Below, in pieces: positions 47,801-58,378 of a stretch of DNA of 64,000 bases. Source of the stretch: Phycomyces blakesleeanus NRRL 1555(-) (taxonomy: Eukaryota; Mucoromycota; Mucoromycetes; Mucorales; Phycomycetaceae); assembly GCF_001638985.1 (NCBI RefSeq), contig NW_017265160.1, positions 173,378 to 237,377 on the forward strand, in the 5' to 3' direction. The notes under the pieces are model-generated. The model worked only from the letters and a program-made list of their open reading frames with translations. It searched no databases and was not told the origin of the DNA. The translations under genes were made by a program, and so were the position numbers. The stretch's first letter is position 1; every line of letters begins with the position of its first letter.

Positions 47801-48615
47801 AGTAACTCTCTACTGTATTTAGCGATCAAATATTTAGTATTAAAATCTCTACTATCTTTACAACATAAAGAGATAGAAAGGTCAATGCTAAGTTCAACCT
47901 AAGCTTATTAAATTTAGTGAGCAATACACTTTGCTTAATAATATTATTTTAACAGCTATGGAATCTAAAATCACTCCAAAGATGATACACAGATTTAACC
48001 AAATTTACCTGTCTGTCATTCCTAGTCCTTTTGGAGCATTCGGATTGGTGTGTAAGATTTACATAATCCTTTGTATCCTGAGACAGCTTTATATTCAATA
48101 GCTTTTTCTAAAATATGGTTACAACAACAAGAAAACTTATATATACTTGGTCTATGTTTTCAGTTGCATGATTGTCGTTAACATCTGACTTGTACATATC
48201 CAGATTCAATGATTAAAAATAACGATACGCAAAGCTAAAAATAAAACAAAATAATAACAATAATAATTAAAGTGTACAAATAATATATGTAGATGTAGCA
48301 CAATCTCTTGAAGCGACACACACCAAAGTCATACTGACTGCAAGAATTACTTACAGCCTGTAGATCAGCAATCTTACGGGGACGACGTTTCTATCTAACC
48401 GGACTAATTAATTGTGACCACCTACCCGAGGTCCGGTGTCTTTCTCTAATCCTTCAGGCCAAAATGACGTGTCCTAAAAAAAACATAGTATATTCATTGT
48501 ACGCATTAGCTTTACTACTTTGTCCCCACACTTTGTGTTTATCTATCTCTCCCCAGAAACCTACCTCTCTTTCTTTTAGAAAGTACGATCCGTTTCTGAC
48601 CAATTTAGTAATAAA

Positions 48616-48939
48616 ATGATGTCTCATCCAAGGAAAAATCCTGTATATTCAATTAATAGCTGTTTATGCCTTAGATTTAGACTTGACAATAAATATATAA
48701 TAATTGGTCACAGACACACTATCTCAATAGCCAGTTCCGCAGAAGATTATAAGAAGTTGTTGTCATTAGAGTGTGACGCAATCTTTTTGAATCCTTTACC
48801 ATTTATTGGCCTTCTTACGCGTATGATGCTTTTCTCTTTCTTTCACATACTTATATTACCAGAAAGAGGCCCAAGGTCTGTCATTGAAAAAAAAAGAGAG
48901 AAAGGCAAATACATTCGCCCTTTCCTCCAAAGGTATTGA
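48616..48939 (+). CDS. Uncharacterised 107-aa open frame (doubtful)
   Basis: An ATG-started frame of 107 codons with mixed composition (HTISIASSAEDYKKLL, LECDAIFLNPLPFIG) and a basic end, preceded by a CT-rich tract. No family resemblance is seen. It could be an orphan gene, an exon or a relic within the gene-poor region. Confidence 0.2.
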   Translation: MMSHPRKNPVYSINSCLCLRFRLDNKYIIIGHRHTISIASSAEDYKKLLSLECDAIFLNPLPFIGLLTRMMLFSFFHILILPERGPRSVIEKKREKGKYIRPFLQRY

Positions 48940-49338
48940 TTCATGCCATGCCGTTCCAGGCAAAAATCGTACCAAAATGGGCGCAGCTGGTAAGTAATCC
49001 CCATCTACTCTTTTTATTTTTAAAGTAATAAAGAAAACCTTGATATGAATATTCTATATCCTGGCTTGTATTAATTATAATAATAATAATTGATCCTTAG
49101 GGACCAGATGTGGTCCAGTAGAATCAAAATGTCGTGTCCCACCAGAAAATGCCGTCTCCTTAGAATTAGCGTTTTTTTCAGTTTCGCTCAGGCTTCGTTT
49201 ACGTGACTAAAGTAAATTTCTCCATTTTTTCAAAGCCGGTACGTCCCGGAGCAGGTATTATGTCAAAAGGCATACTTAACAATCCTAAAATAATCAACAT
49301 CATCTACTCTACCAAACGTACATAATGATTAGATAGCA

Positions 49339-49974
49339 GGGAATTCTGAGTGGGACAACGACATGCGCTCAAATGCTGTCCTGGAAGCAAAGTCATAGGT
49401 ATTGGATTGTGTCCAAGAGAATACTCATAGCACGCCTTTGGATCCATTTTTCGTTCTTGATTTATTTCTGACCAGCCGCGCTATGATGATAGATGATACA
49501 CTCTATCCAGATTATCCAACAATTTAATGTTTATATACCTTGGCGTTACAAACGCTTCAAAATCAGTTTGGAGATCAACATATTGCTAATATTTTAGTGC
49601 AAGTACTAGAGGTCCAAGAAAACGAAAATAACAGAATATTGGGACCTATGTATAAAAAGTTATAAATAATTAAAATTGATGATCAAAGCCATCAAGAATT
49701 TGGAATTCAAAACTTTGCAATAAAAAGGAAGTAAAATGATATTAATGTCGATTATCGAAAATATCAGCTTTATGCCAGAATCAGTCACTTCATAGGGACG
49801 AAGCATCATGTTGGTTGATAACTATAATCAAGCTAGAATTCAAAAAGGGGTCTTAAACGTATGGGTTGGTCAGAGTGTTATTCGAAAGGTGTTGAATTAA
49901 AACCGTTTAAATAGAAAAGTACGGATGTTCTTTGTGATCAATTCAATAAGTGCATAGAACAAAAAGAAAATTAA
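49339..49974 (+). pseudogene. Nonsense-riddled relic kept in a single frame
   Basis: One plus-strand frame reads protein-like sequence for about 210 codons (THSTPLDPFFVLDLFLTS; LQNQFGDQHIANILVQVLEV; DYRKYQLYARISHFIG; CDQFNKCIEQ). It is interrupted only by stop codons at 49396, 49525, 49663, 49732, 49816, 49819, 49825, 49834 and 49912 (first bases), before ending at 49972. No frameshift is needed to follow it. I do not recognise the family; a transposon or decayed gene is equally possible. Confidence 0.38.
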
Positions 49975-51079
49975 AGGCGCCTATTAATGTACGAAAAAGA
50001 AGGATTTTTATTTCAATTTAGCTTGTAAATAAAGAAAAGCATCGATAATTCATCGATTTTACTATTTTTTTCTGGACCATTTGAATTTTCCATGGATTGA
50101 CAATACTTCTTTACTGCCTACACTTGAAGCTATACCATGTCTTTACAGATTGTAACCCAGAAATTCATAGGCACCATATCATTACCCCCCTTATTATGTT
50201 TTTTTTTCTATTATTATTTTTGATGGTATATATATATATATCCTCCATCAGATAAATACGAGTTAACAAAACGGCATTTACGAGTATGCGGACCTCTCTG
50301 TGTCTGTTTGTCCAGAGGATTTGCCCCAAAAGATTAGGATACGATTATCAAAAGGGTAAAATTGCGTGCCGAGCTACATTTACAATTTGATTACACAATG
50401 AAAGATACTCTCTATAACTCTATAAGCTCTCTTATATGAAGAGGTTAATGTATACATTTTTATCAAGTGCACTATCGAACTGTTTTTTTTTGAAGGATAT
50501 GTCTGTTTCTCTATTCTAAGCTGATTAATCATTTAAACACAGATACAACATGACTGTTACTTCTGGTAAAGGGTAAAAGGTAAAGTTATAAGGTATTTAT
50601 TGTTGTAAGAAGCAGTGTACTTAAAATATACAAATAAGGGATCAGTATGCTTAAAATACATTGTTGGTACAAAATATGTCACCTCATACAAATATAATTA
50701 CACTTGTCCTGCAATCGTATCGGATAAATCTTTCTCCTCTTTTTATTTTTTAATTTATTTTCACTCATACAGAAATGTGTCACCTAAGGCTCAGAAGAGC
50801 TGTAGCCACCAAAAATAAGTCCTTGGCTGCAATATACCTCTCAAAAATAAATATACACAAAAAAAGCTAAAACTGAAACAAATGAGCATCAGAATAACCT
50901 CCACAAAATGCAACCACATCTGCCACAGAAGCCCAAGAATACACAGCAGCAAAACCTTGTAGACGTCTCTTTTGTTGTTATTATTAGTAGCAAGTACCAC
51001 ATCTGCTAATTTATCATATGTGGCTACATATTAAAACACAACAAAGAAGAAGGGAAACATATAATTTTTTAAAAAAAGG

Positions 51080-51087
51080 TATAAAAG
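51080..51087 (+). promoter_or_regulatory. TATA box of the secreted KNH1-like protein gene
   Basis: TATAAAAG lies 96 bases before the ATG and is followed by a pyrimidine-rich leader, a typical fungal highly expressed promoter layout. Confidence 0.6.
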
Positions 51088-51175
51088 ACCAACAAGTTGG
51101 CAGTTCTTCCCTTTTTTTTCATCATCACATTCGCTCTATTAATCTTTTCTTTAACCAAGCAAATCCAAAAGAAAA

Positions 51176-51625
51176 ATGCAATTCTCTGCTCTTGTTTCCT
51201 TTGTCTCTGCCATCTTTGCCCTGGCTATTTTTACCGCAGTTGAGGCCGCTCCTGCCAGCACCAAGGTCAGCGCTGCCTGTCTTGGCTTCCGTATTACCTC
51301 CCCTGTGGCATCTGGCTTGAAATGGACCTATGGTCAGTGCTACTCTGTCGATTGGGACCTCGGTGCCAGCCAAGTCAAGACCATCAAGTCAGTCGATCTC
51401 TATAGCTCTTCCACCAAGAAGAAGATTGCTACCGAAAAGAGCAACGTTGCTGGAACTGCCGGTACCTCTGGAAATTTCCCCTTGTTGATGGGTGACGATC
51501 TCGAGTCCGGAAACTATTACTTCCAGGTTAATGCTGTGACCGCCAGTGGCGCTACCTGCACCTTGAGCACCGTTGCATTCAACGTCAATGTGAACCCTAA
51601 CTCCCCACCTGTCACTCATTGTTAA
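51176..51625 (+). CDS. Small secreted KRE9/KNH1-like (Ig-fold) protein
   Basis: An intronless gene for 149 aa. The signal peptide MQFSALVSFVSAIFALAIFT ends at VEA-AP, followed by a mature domain of about 125 residues. The pattern ITSPVASGLKWTYGQCYSVDWDLG resembles the start of the yeast KRE9/KNH1-family N-terminal domain (Ser-Thr-rich GPI-type surface proteins). GNFPLLMGDDLESGNYYFQV resembles its later strand with the S-G-x-Y-x-(F/V)-x-V motif. There is no Ser/Thr stalk and no GPI tail; it ends VTHC. It is likely a free secreted or wall-bound protein. C/T-ending codons suggest good expression. Role in beta-glucan assembly is known for yeast relatives but only inferred here. Confidence 0.82.
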   Translation: MQFSALVSFVSAIFALAIFTAVEAAPASTKVSAACLGFRITSPVASGLKWTYGQCYSVDWDLGASQVKTIKSVDLYSSSTKKKIATEKSNVAGTAGTSGNFPLLMGDDLESGNYYFQVNAVTASGATCTLSTVAFNVNVNPNSPPVTHC

Positions 51626-52446
51626 AGTCTGCTTGTGCGTGTGTACTACATATTTACTATTATATCCCATCAATAAACCTTATTCTTAATTCTGAGAACA
51701 CTGTTAATATTCATGCATTGCACAGATATTCCAATAGTCTCTCTATACTTTTATATATATATAATATAAAAATTAAAGCCTCGTAACTATGATGATGTTA
51801 CAAATACACTAGCTATATATTTAAAAGTGCACTAAATAGGATGCAAACTCATACTAGACCGTATATGTTTATTTTATCACTGAAAAGAATAATAATAATT
51901 TAATTCCTATTTTCATATATCTATTACAATGAAATTCAATGCAATGTCATAATTCAAACCATATAACCATCAAATAATTTACTAAGAAGGAATGTTGAAT
52001 ATTATCAAAGAACAAAGACGACAAAGAAAATAATGGCTCATTAAACAAGTTTGTTGTGTGTATTTTTCTTTTTGTCTTATTCTTATTATGAAAGGAGAAT
52101 TAACAGCAAATAATAATAGTAATAGTATATACATGTGTACAATCTTGTTTCTCTCTGGTCATTCTTCTTTGGAGATGGAGAAGCGGTCGCAACTTTTGCG
52201 CATTCCTGACCAGCAAGAAGCTCGATTACAGGCTTGCTCTGCCTGTAAAAAATAAAAAAAAATAAAAAAAAATCCCTTCATTCTAATCACCACACATCGA
52301 GTCTATAATGTTATATGCGCAAAGACAGATTTTTTCTTGTCAATAGTGTAAACATCCCACATCAAAAGGACACGACACGTACAGACGAAAAATGCGTGCT
52401 GGATGTTATTTTACAGTATATATATATAAGAAAAGGGATCTACTTT
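51626..52446. other. Convergent spacer, KNH1-like / YME1
   Basis: AT-rich spacer between two 3' ends with poly-A runs (52250-52270) and TA stretches. The 65-codon open frame at 52058-52255 is low-complexity at its start and unsupported. Confidence 0.5.
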
Positions 52447-55323
52447 CTACCGTGAGATTGGTTTTCCTGCCATGACATCGACCATTTCTTGGTAGTTGAG
52501 TGTTTCATATTCTATCAATGCAGCCGCCAAACGGTCGAGTTCGACCTTGTGAGTGTTTAGGACGTCTTTTGCTCTATCTTCTGACTGTTGGATAAGACTC
52601 TTAATCTCGTTTTCAATCAATTGCTTAGTTTGGGAACTCAAGAGTTGCATGTCTTCATCATCAAAATTAACCGGTCCTACTTTCTCGCTCATTCCGTAGT
52701 GGCGTACCATTCGCTTAGCAACATCTGTTGCCTTTGCAATATCGCTATACGCTCCACTCGTCACATTATCAGTACCAAATAACATTTCTTCGGCTACACG
52801 TCCTCCCATGCACACATCAATCTGAGCAATGAACTCTTGTTTCGTAAAAGAATCCTGTTATATCGTCAATCATAAATCGTTATTACCAGAAAGAAGCACT
52901 CCGGTAGAACATATGAATTTACCTTGTCCATCTCGGGCAATTGGACTGTCATACCAAGTGCCGAACCGCGTGGCATAATTGTAGCCTTGTGAAGAGGCAT
53001 TGCACCAGGGGTATAGTATGCTACTAATGCATGTCCACCCTCATGATATGCTGTCAATTTCTTACTCTCGTCTGTACTAATTGCCGACCGTCTTTCTGCA
53101 CCCATTATAATCTTATCTTTCGAAAACTCCATGTGTTTAAGCGTGACCTTATTACAACCTTCTCGGCTTGCTTGAATGGCAGCTTGATTGACAAGATTAG
53201 CCAAATCAGCACCACTAAAACCGGGTGTGCCTCGAGCAATCACACTCAGATCCACATCACTTGACAGCTGAACATTCTGACTGTGTTGTTTCAATATCTC
53301 AACACGACCACGAACGTCTGGCAAAGGAACATTAACATGTCGATCGAATCTTCCAGGACGAGTGAGTGCCTTGTCCAACAGCTCAGGAAAATTGGTGGCT
53401 GCAATAAATATAACTCCCTCTGTTTGAGAAAAGCCGTCAAGGTCAACCAAAAGCTGATTGAGGGTTTGTTTCATATAAGATTGGTCTTTGGGATTTCGCT
53501 TGGATCCAATGGCATCAATTTCATCAATAAATACAATACTGGGGGCCTTCATCCTTGCGGCAGCTAAGTTGTACAGTACATATAGTAGAAAACATGTTTT
53601 TATAAATATAAGTAAATAGAATAAAAATAAAAATAAAAATCGTACTTTACCAAATAATTCACGGATACGTCTTGCTCCCACACCAACATAAACTTCGTCA
53701 AATTCACTTCCACTCATAAAGAAGAAAGGAACATTTGCCTCGCCAGCAACCGCTCTCGCCAACATGGTTTTTCCTGTTCCAGGAGGACCAGTCAACAAAA
53801 CACCCTTTGGAAGCTTACCGCCCAGCTCAGAAAACTTTTGTGGATTCTTCAAAAATTGGACGATTTCCTCTAGTTCTTGCTTGGCTTCGTCTACACCCTG
53901 GACATCGTCGAATTTGACTGGTGTATGCATAGCAGCCTCATATTCTGTCTGAGGAGTGGGTGCCTTTAACATCCCCGAACTCTCGAGTGCCAGAGAAATG
54001 ACGGTAAGGATGCAAAATGCATATGTAACAGTAACACCAACCCAACGCAGTGCACGCCAAATCATGTATCTTGGTGCTGTAGAATACACCGGGTGTATTT
54101 GTACATATATATTGATTTAATGGTGAGCTTGGATTTACTTGTATTTTTTTATTGGGTCCTTAAACAGAAATTACCTTCTTCAACTATGACATGAACTGGA
54201 TTTCCCTTTGCACCGTTTCCTCCTCCAATCATACTTTCTGATATGTTTCGACTTCCTCCTCCTCGACCAGCCACCAGTTTCTGAAGAACCTCTTTGGGCA
54301 GACCACTGGATGTTCCTGATCCATAGTCAGGAACGTTTACCAAAAGAAAAATCGGACATCTTTTTTCTTTCTCTTTCTCTCTTTTATATCTTTTTCTTTA
54401 CCTTCTGAGAATTGCCCTCCGCTCTCTTTTTCCAGCATTTGCATAATTCTTGGTAGGATAGACTCTGATCTTCCTGTTTGTGCCAGGGCTGCAATATAGC
54501 ACTGCCATGATTCTTCATTATGTCTAAACCCTCCATGTTCAAAACGAGCAATCACAGCTTCAGGGTTCTTTGCTGCCAGCCATTCCTGCACATTCCGAAA
54601 ATTTCAACCATTTGGTCGTTTATATATATATTTTTTTTTCTTTATTGGTTGTTTCGTTTTTTTTATATATTTTTCTTTAAAATAAAAGGATGGAAGGAAG
54701 GAAGGAATGGTATGTATATATGTGTGTATATATATATTAAAAAAAAATGTTGTACCTGCCTTGTAAAGCATCGATTGTCGCAGGGGTTCGTCTGGAAAAT
54801 TATTGGCTTCTTGTTCCAATTTTGCTGTCTTTCGATTGGAGCGGAAGGGGCGGATAGAACGATCATTTCCGGTAAATAATGTACGTCGCTGAGCAATAGA
54901 TTGTGCGTTTTTGAAAGGATGAAGGTTGTTTATTCCAACTCTGGTGGAGTCTAGTTTTCGATTCCAATCTAAAAACTTGAAATTTTGTGAGAAATATATT
55001 ATGATTCAATTTGTCATTGGCAGGATTGTATTAAAACACCTACTGCTAGACGTTCGATCCGTTCAAATGTCTGTTTAGTGTGGGCCGAATGAATCTTTCT
55101 AAGCTGCTGTTGATGAAGTGAAGTGACAGGTGCTGTGTATGACGTAACTTTCAGGTGTCTTAGATAGTTTGAAGCTTCCGCTGTTATTGCCGCGAGCTAA
55201 AAAGTATGGTTTAATATATATATTAAAAGGTTAATCTTGTACTTGTTCTGTATTAAGAATCAATATTGACTAGAAAGTGTGCTTTACCTGCTGCGTAAAC
55301 GAAAATGCCCCATTGATGCTCAT
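52447..55323 (-). CDS. YME1: Mitochondrial i-AAA metalloprotease YME1
   Basis: ATP-dependent zinc protease of the mitochondrial inner membrane, facing the intermembrane space. Eight exons: 55288-55323, 55044-55196, 54760-54975, 54402-54585, 54175-54315, 53651-54076, 52923-53563 and 52447-52854, giving 734 aa. The N-terminal part is presequence-like, followed by a region with [19 protein letters not shown] typical of YME1. One membrane segment ([20 protein letters not shown]) comes next. The AAA domain has GPPGTGKT (Walker A), [12 protein letters not shown] (Walker B) and RPGRFDRHV (SRH). The protease domain has HEGGH and the third ligand region TSGAYSDI. The intron at 54586-54759 has a GC donor (AAG|GCAGGT), the only choice that keeps frame and the family motif. 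The acceptor TTTCAAG at 54976 is weak but phase-consistent. Confidence 0.93.
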
Positions 55324-55679
55324 TAGACTCACTCCAAGATATCCAGGGGTAAAAATAAGATAAAAAATAAAAAATAAACAGGGAAAATAGTAAGGAAAAA
55401 AAAAGGCTAGTATAAAAAAAAGAAAAAGGCAGCAAGAGAATTGACCACACAAAACTCAACCCTACGTCACCTTGATATTTCCAACCTTCACATTAGATCT
55501 CCGAGATAAAAAAAAAAGAAAAAAGAAAAAAGTATTAATTTTGCAGTGTCGTTTGGATGACATCGTTATGATTTCATACAAAAGGAAGAGAAATGAGTAT
55601 AAAAGAGTTGCTTGAATTTAACTAATTCACTTTATTCAAAAAACATCAATTACAACCCTCTCTATTCCATCTAATAAAA
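55324..55679. promoter_or_regulatory. Divergent promoter region, YME1 / mitochondrial LEA-like gene
   Basis: A 356-bp interval shared by two outward-facing genes for predicted mitochondrial proteins. On the plus side GTATAAAAG (55598-55606) lies about 75 bases before the start at 55680. On the minus side there is no clear TATA box. Confidence 0.5.
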
Positions 55680-56255
55680 ATGTCATTCTCAAGAGTCTTC
55701 CAATCCCGTATCGTCGCTCGCCCCAGCCATCGTCTTTATTCCACTGTTCCTGAGCCCACAGCTGGTGGCAACAATGCTGGACTTGTACTTGGTGGTATTG
55801 CAGCAGCAGGTGTCGGTTATTATCTTTATAAGCAGCGCCAAGAAGGTAAGAGCGCGCTATATAGTAGCGGTATAATGTGCATCTAATGCAATATTAGATA
55901 ATAAATATTAATTAAATATTAAAAAAAAAATTATTCTTATTATTCTTATTATTCCGTGTTCCCAATAGCTCAAAAGGGCACGATTGAAAAAAATGCCGAA
56001 AAGCTCGGAGTTCAGGCACAAGAAGCGTTTGACAAATCCAAGGAGAGATATTCTGATGCCAAATCCGAGGCCAACCTAAAGTACGAAGAGACCAAGGCAC
56101 AGGGTGTTGCAAAGGCAGAAAATGCGGTTGATTCGGCTAAGCAGAGTGCTGCCAATGCAGCAGAATTGGCCAAACAAAAGGCACTCGATGTACAGGCCGC
56201 GGCGGGTGAAAAGGTCAAGGACGCAGGAGAGAGAATTAAGGATGCCACAAAATAA
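55680..56255 (+). CDS. LEA-like/apolipoprotein-like mitochondrial protein
   Basis: Two exons, 55680-55845 and 55969-56255, give 150 aa. The N-terminus MSFSRVFQSRIVARPSHRLYS is an Arg/Ser-rich, acid-free mitochondrial presequence. It is followed by a Gly-rich membrane segment (GLVLGGIAAAGVGYYLY). The remainder is an uninterrupted Ala/Lys/Glu-rich helix with LEA-type near 11-residue periodicity (AFDKSKERYSDAKSEANLKY; DSAKQSAANAAELAKQKALD; KVKDAGERIKDATK). The layout suggests a single-pass inner-membrane protein with a long amphipathic helix, perhaps protecting or shaping membranes. The function is inferred only from composition. Confidence 0.78.
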
Positions 56256-57085
56256 TGATACATAGTAATATTATTCTTGTTCTTGTATAAAATAATACTT
56301 ATTATAATAATAATGACAATAAAGAAATATCTGTAAATATCAAATGATTTAATTAATATCATTAATAATACTCCATTGGTCAATTGAAGCAATCAGCAAA
56401 TGTTGTCTATGGTAATGAATACAGTCATATTGTTTTGGTAGAATGTAGATTGTAAAAAGTCGGGCTTAAGTATAAAATATGGCCACTGTTTTCGTGTAAG
56501 AGACGCGTTTTAGGTACACATTTTACGATAAGGCAATACATGTTATAGATAATTGTGTGCTGAGCCAGATGTACTAGTAACACGAATTGAGGTTTTTAAG
56601 CGTGAACAGTGTGCCGGATCTCGCACAAATTTGAATATATTCACAAGCCCTGATCCAGCGAGTGGGGAACTAATAATAATGAACACAGATCCTCGGTCTT
56701 CATTAGGTTACCACACACCAAGTATGTTGTTTAAATTTTGCCGATATGGATTGTACCATGAAGCTCGATTCTTTTCTATGCACACAACCCTCATTTAGAT
56801 CTCAAAAAAGGATAATGGCTATGGAGATCTTGCCTTGCCAGAGGTTATTATAGAATGAGTGATACGCCCTTTAGGGATACAAGAGAAATAAAGTAAAAGG
56901 CACGTTTCTGTTATGTTCTGTTCTGTCAACGTCATCTGAACCTTTAATTCACTTTCTTATTTTTAAACTCTCGATCACAACCTTATTAAACAAGTCGTAT
57001 ATAAATCAAATTAATTCATCTTTAATTGTATCTGTCATCTCTTCAAAAAATTTTATATATTTCTTTAAGCGTCTCTTTTGGAATA
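56256..57085. other. Spacer with an unassigned open frame
   Basis: AT-rich 5' half with a TAATAAT tract. At 56553-56798 there is an 81-codon open stretch without an early ATG (RIEVFKREQCAGSRTN, SPDPASGELIIMNTDPRSS) that looks protein-like and could be an exon or relic; it matches nothing I know. The last 100 bases are the leader of the F-box gene. Confidence 0.4.
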
Positions 57086-57940
57086 ATGGACAGATTACCC
57101 TATCCACTCCTTTTTGACATTATGCATTATCTCGACCCCTCTTCTCTTTTGACTATGGCCCAAACGAACAAATTCATGTCTATCCCTGCTCTTCAATCGC
57201 TGTGGAAAAAACCAACTCTTAGTTCTCATCATATGCTGTCCTTGTTTACATCTTCTCTTAACGCCTCTAGTACTTCTGTCAGGCCCTATTATCTATGGGT
57301 TACCGAATTAACCGTGTCTTTTTCTATCAATACAACATATGCCCTTTTGCCTGATACTTCCTATGTTATATTACCTGATACATTCTATGCCTCCCTACGT
57401 TTGATTCATCTCAACCGCCTTTCTCTTTGTCGTGTCCAGATAAATATGCACCCTCAGCCAGCCGTGATTGATGCTATTCGCCACCAGATGACTTTATTAG
57501 ACAGTCTTGATTTATTTGATTGTTCGCCGTCTACCCCAACAGTGTTCCTGATGAAAGCAATCCAAACCAGCCTACCATTAACTAACCTCCGAGTATCGGA
57601 ATGTTATCTTAGTGACTTTCATGTCCAACATTTTGCTGCCTACTGTCCAGAGCTACAGAATGTCCAACTCAGGAAGACTGGGTACCTGTCAGACAGTAGT
57701 ATCACAGCTCTTGCTAGTAACTGTCCAAAACTCGAAGCCCTCGCCATTACCTTGCCCTCGAATATCGTACAATCCAACACGATCACTTTGGTAGCCATTA
57801 AGTCCCTGGCAGAACATTGCCCTCGTCTTAGACAGTTCATCTGTCCAGGACAAACACGAATTTCAGGACCACAAACCCAGGCTTTTATTGAACAACATTG
57901 CCCTTTGCTAAGAGATTATGATTTTTCTTTAACATTCTAA
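57086..57940 (+). CDS. F-box protein with LRR-like C-terminal half
   Basis: An intronless gene for 284 aa. The start at 57086 (AATAATGGAC) is chosen since the frame has no earlier ATG. The N-terminus MDRLPYPLLFDIMHYLDPSSLL, then TNKFMSIPALQSLWKK, is an F-box that would bind Skp1 in an SCF ubiquitin ligase. The rest carries irregular leucine-rich repeats (LRVSECYLSDFHVQHFAAYC; LQNVQLRKTGYLSDSSITAL; CPKLEALAIT; CPRLRQFIC) of the RNI/AMN1 style. A substrate-recognition role is implied; the substrate is unknown. Such genes are often multi-copy in Mucoromycota. Confidence 0.85.
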   Translation: MDRLPYPLLFDIMHYLDPSSLLTMAQTNKFMSIPALQSLWKKPTLSSHHMLSLFTSSLNASSTSVRPYYLWVTELTVSFSINTTYALLPDTSYVILPDTFYASLRLIHLNRLSLCRVQINMHPQPAVIDAIRHQMTLLDSLDLFDCSPSTPTVFLMKAIQTSLPLTNLRVSECYLSDFHVQHFAAYCPELQNVQLRKTGYLSDSSITALASNCPKLEALAITLPSNIVQSNTITLVAIKSLAEHCPRLRQFICPGQTRISGPQTQAFIEQHCPLLRDYDFSLTF

Positions 57941-58378
57941 AACAAAACACAAATATGACAGCACAAAAAAAAACACAAACATACATACATACATACATAC
58001 ATACATACATACATACATACATACAAATTAACCTATGAAAATAAACCTTGGGCCGAGAAATAAATATGCACAAATATATATATATAGTATTAATATTTTT
58101 TTTTCTGTGTACACAATATTCTCTGGAGAATTTTTTAGACCTTTAATAAGTTAATGGTTTATTTCCCTTAATGGATATGACCAATGAAATAGTATGACCA
58201 ATGGTTTAGATAAAATCTATAAACTGCTAGATAATAATGTGTATTTAATTGAAACATTATTGATTAAAATTGGAATCTATGCTTGATAACCAAAAGAGAA
58301 AAAAAGATTCTTTGTTTTATTTTATTTTGCTTTGCTTTGCTTTGCTTTTCTTTGCTTTTTCTTAAAGAAAAGAAGTCA
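57941..58378. repeat. Convergent spacer with ATAC and TTTGC microsatellites
   Basis: (ATAC)n at 57979-58024 and TTTGC/TTTTGC units at 58315-58352 dominate this spacer between the F-box and TBCK 3' ends. No gene seen. Confidence 0.75.

Larger units (their letters stand above)
43738..51079. other. Gene-poor 7.3-kb region with relics
   Basis: No intact gene is visible. It contains a LINE-like relic (44520-44840), a nonsense-riddled relic (49339-49974), an orphan frame (48616-48939), TA runs (44225-44240, 50226-50240) and many poly-A/T tracts. A possible spliced mini-frame starts at ATGGGCGCAG near 48976 with a GTAAGT donor and an acceptor near 49100 (43 codons); it matches nothing I know. Confidence 0.5.

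Noticed and set aside
50791..51000. 69-codon minus-strand hydrophobic frame
   Set aside because: Non-ATG start, low-complexity hydrophobic translation, no family; lies in the upstream region of the KNH1-like gene.
54520..54879. 119-codon plus-strand frame across YME1 introns
   Set aside because: Translation of TA/T-rich intron sequence opposite YME1 exons.
57979..58024. (ATAC)n array considered as a CRISPR-like or telomere-like repeat
   Set aside because: Plain tetranucleotide microsatellite without spacers; not a fungal telomere unit.
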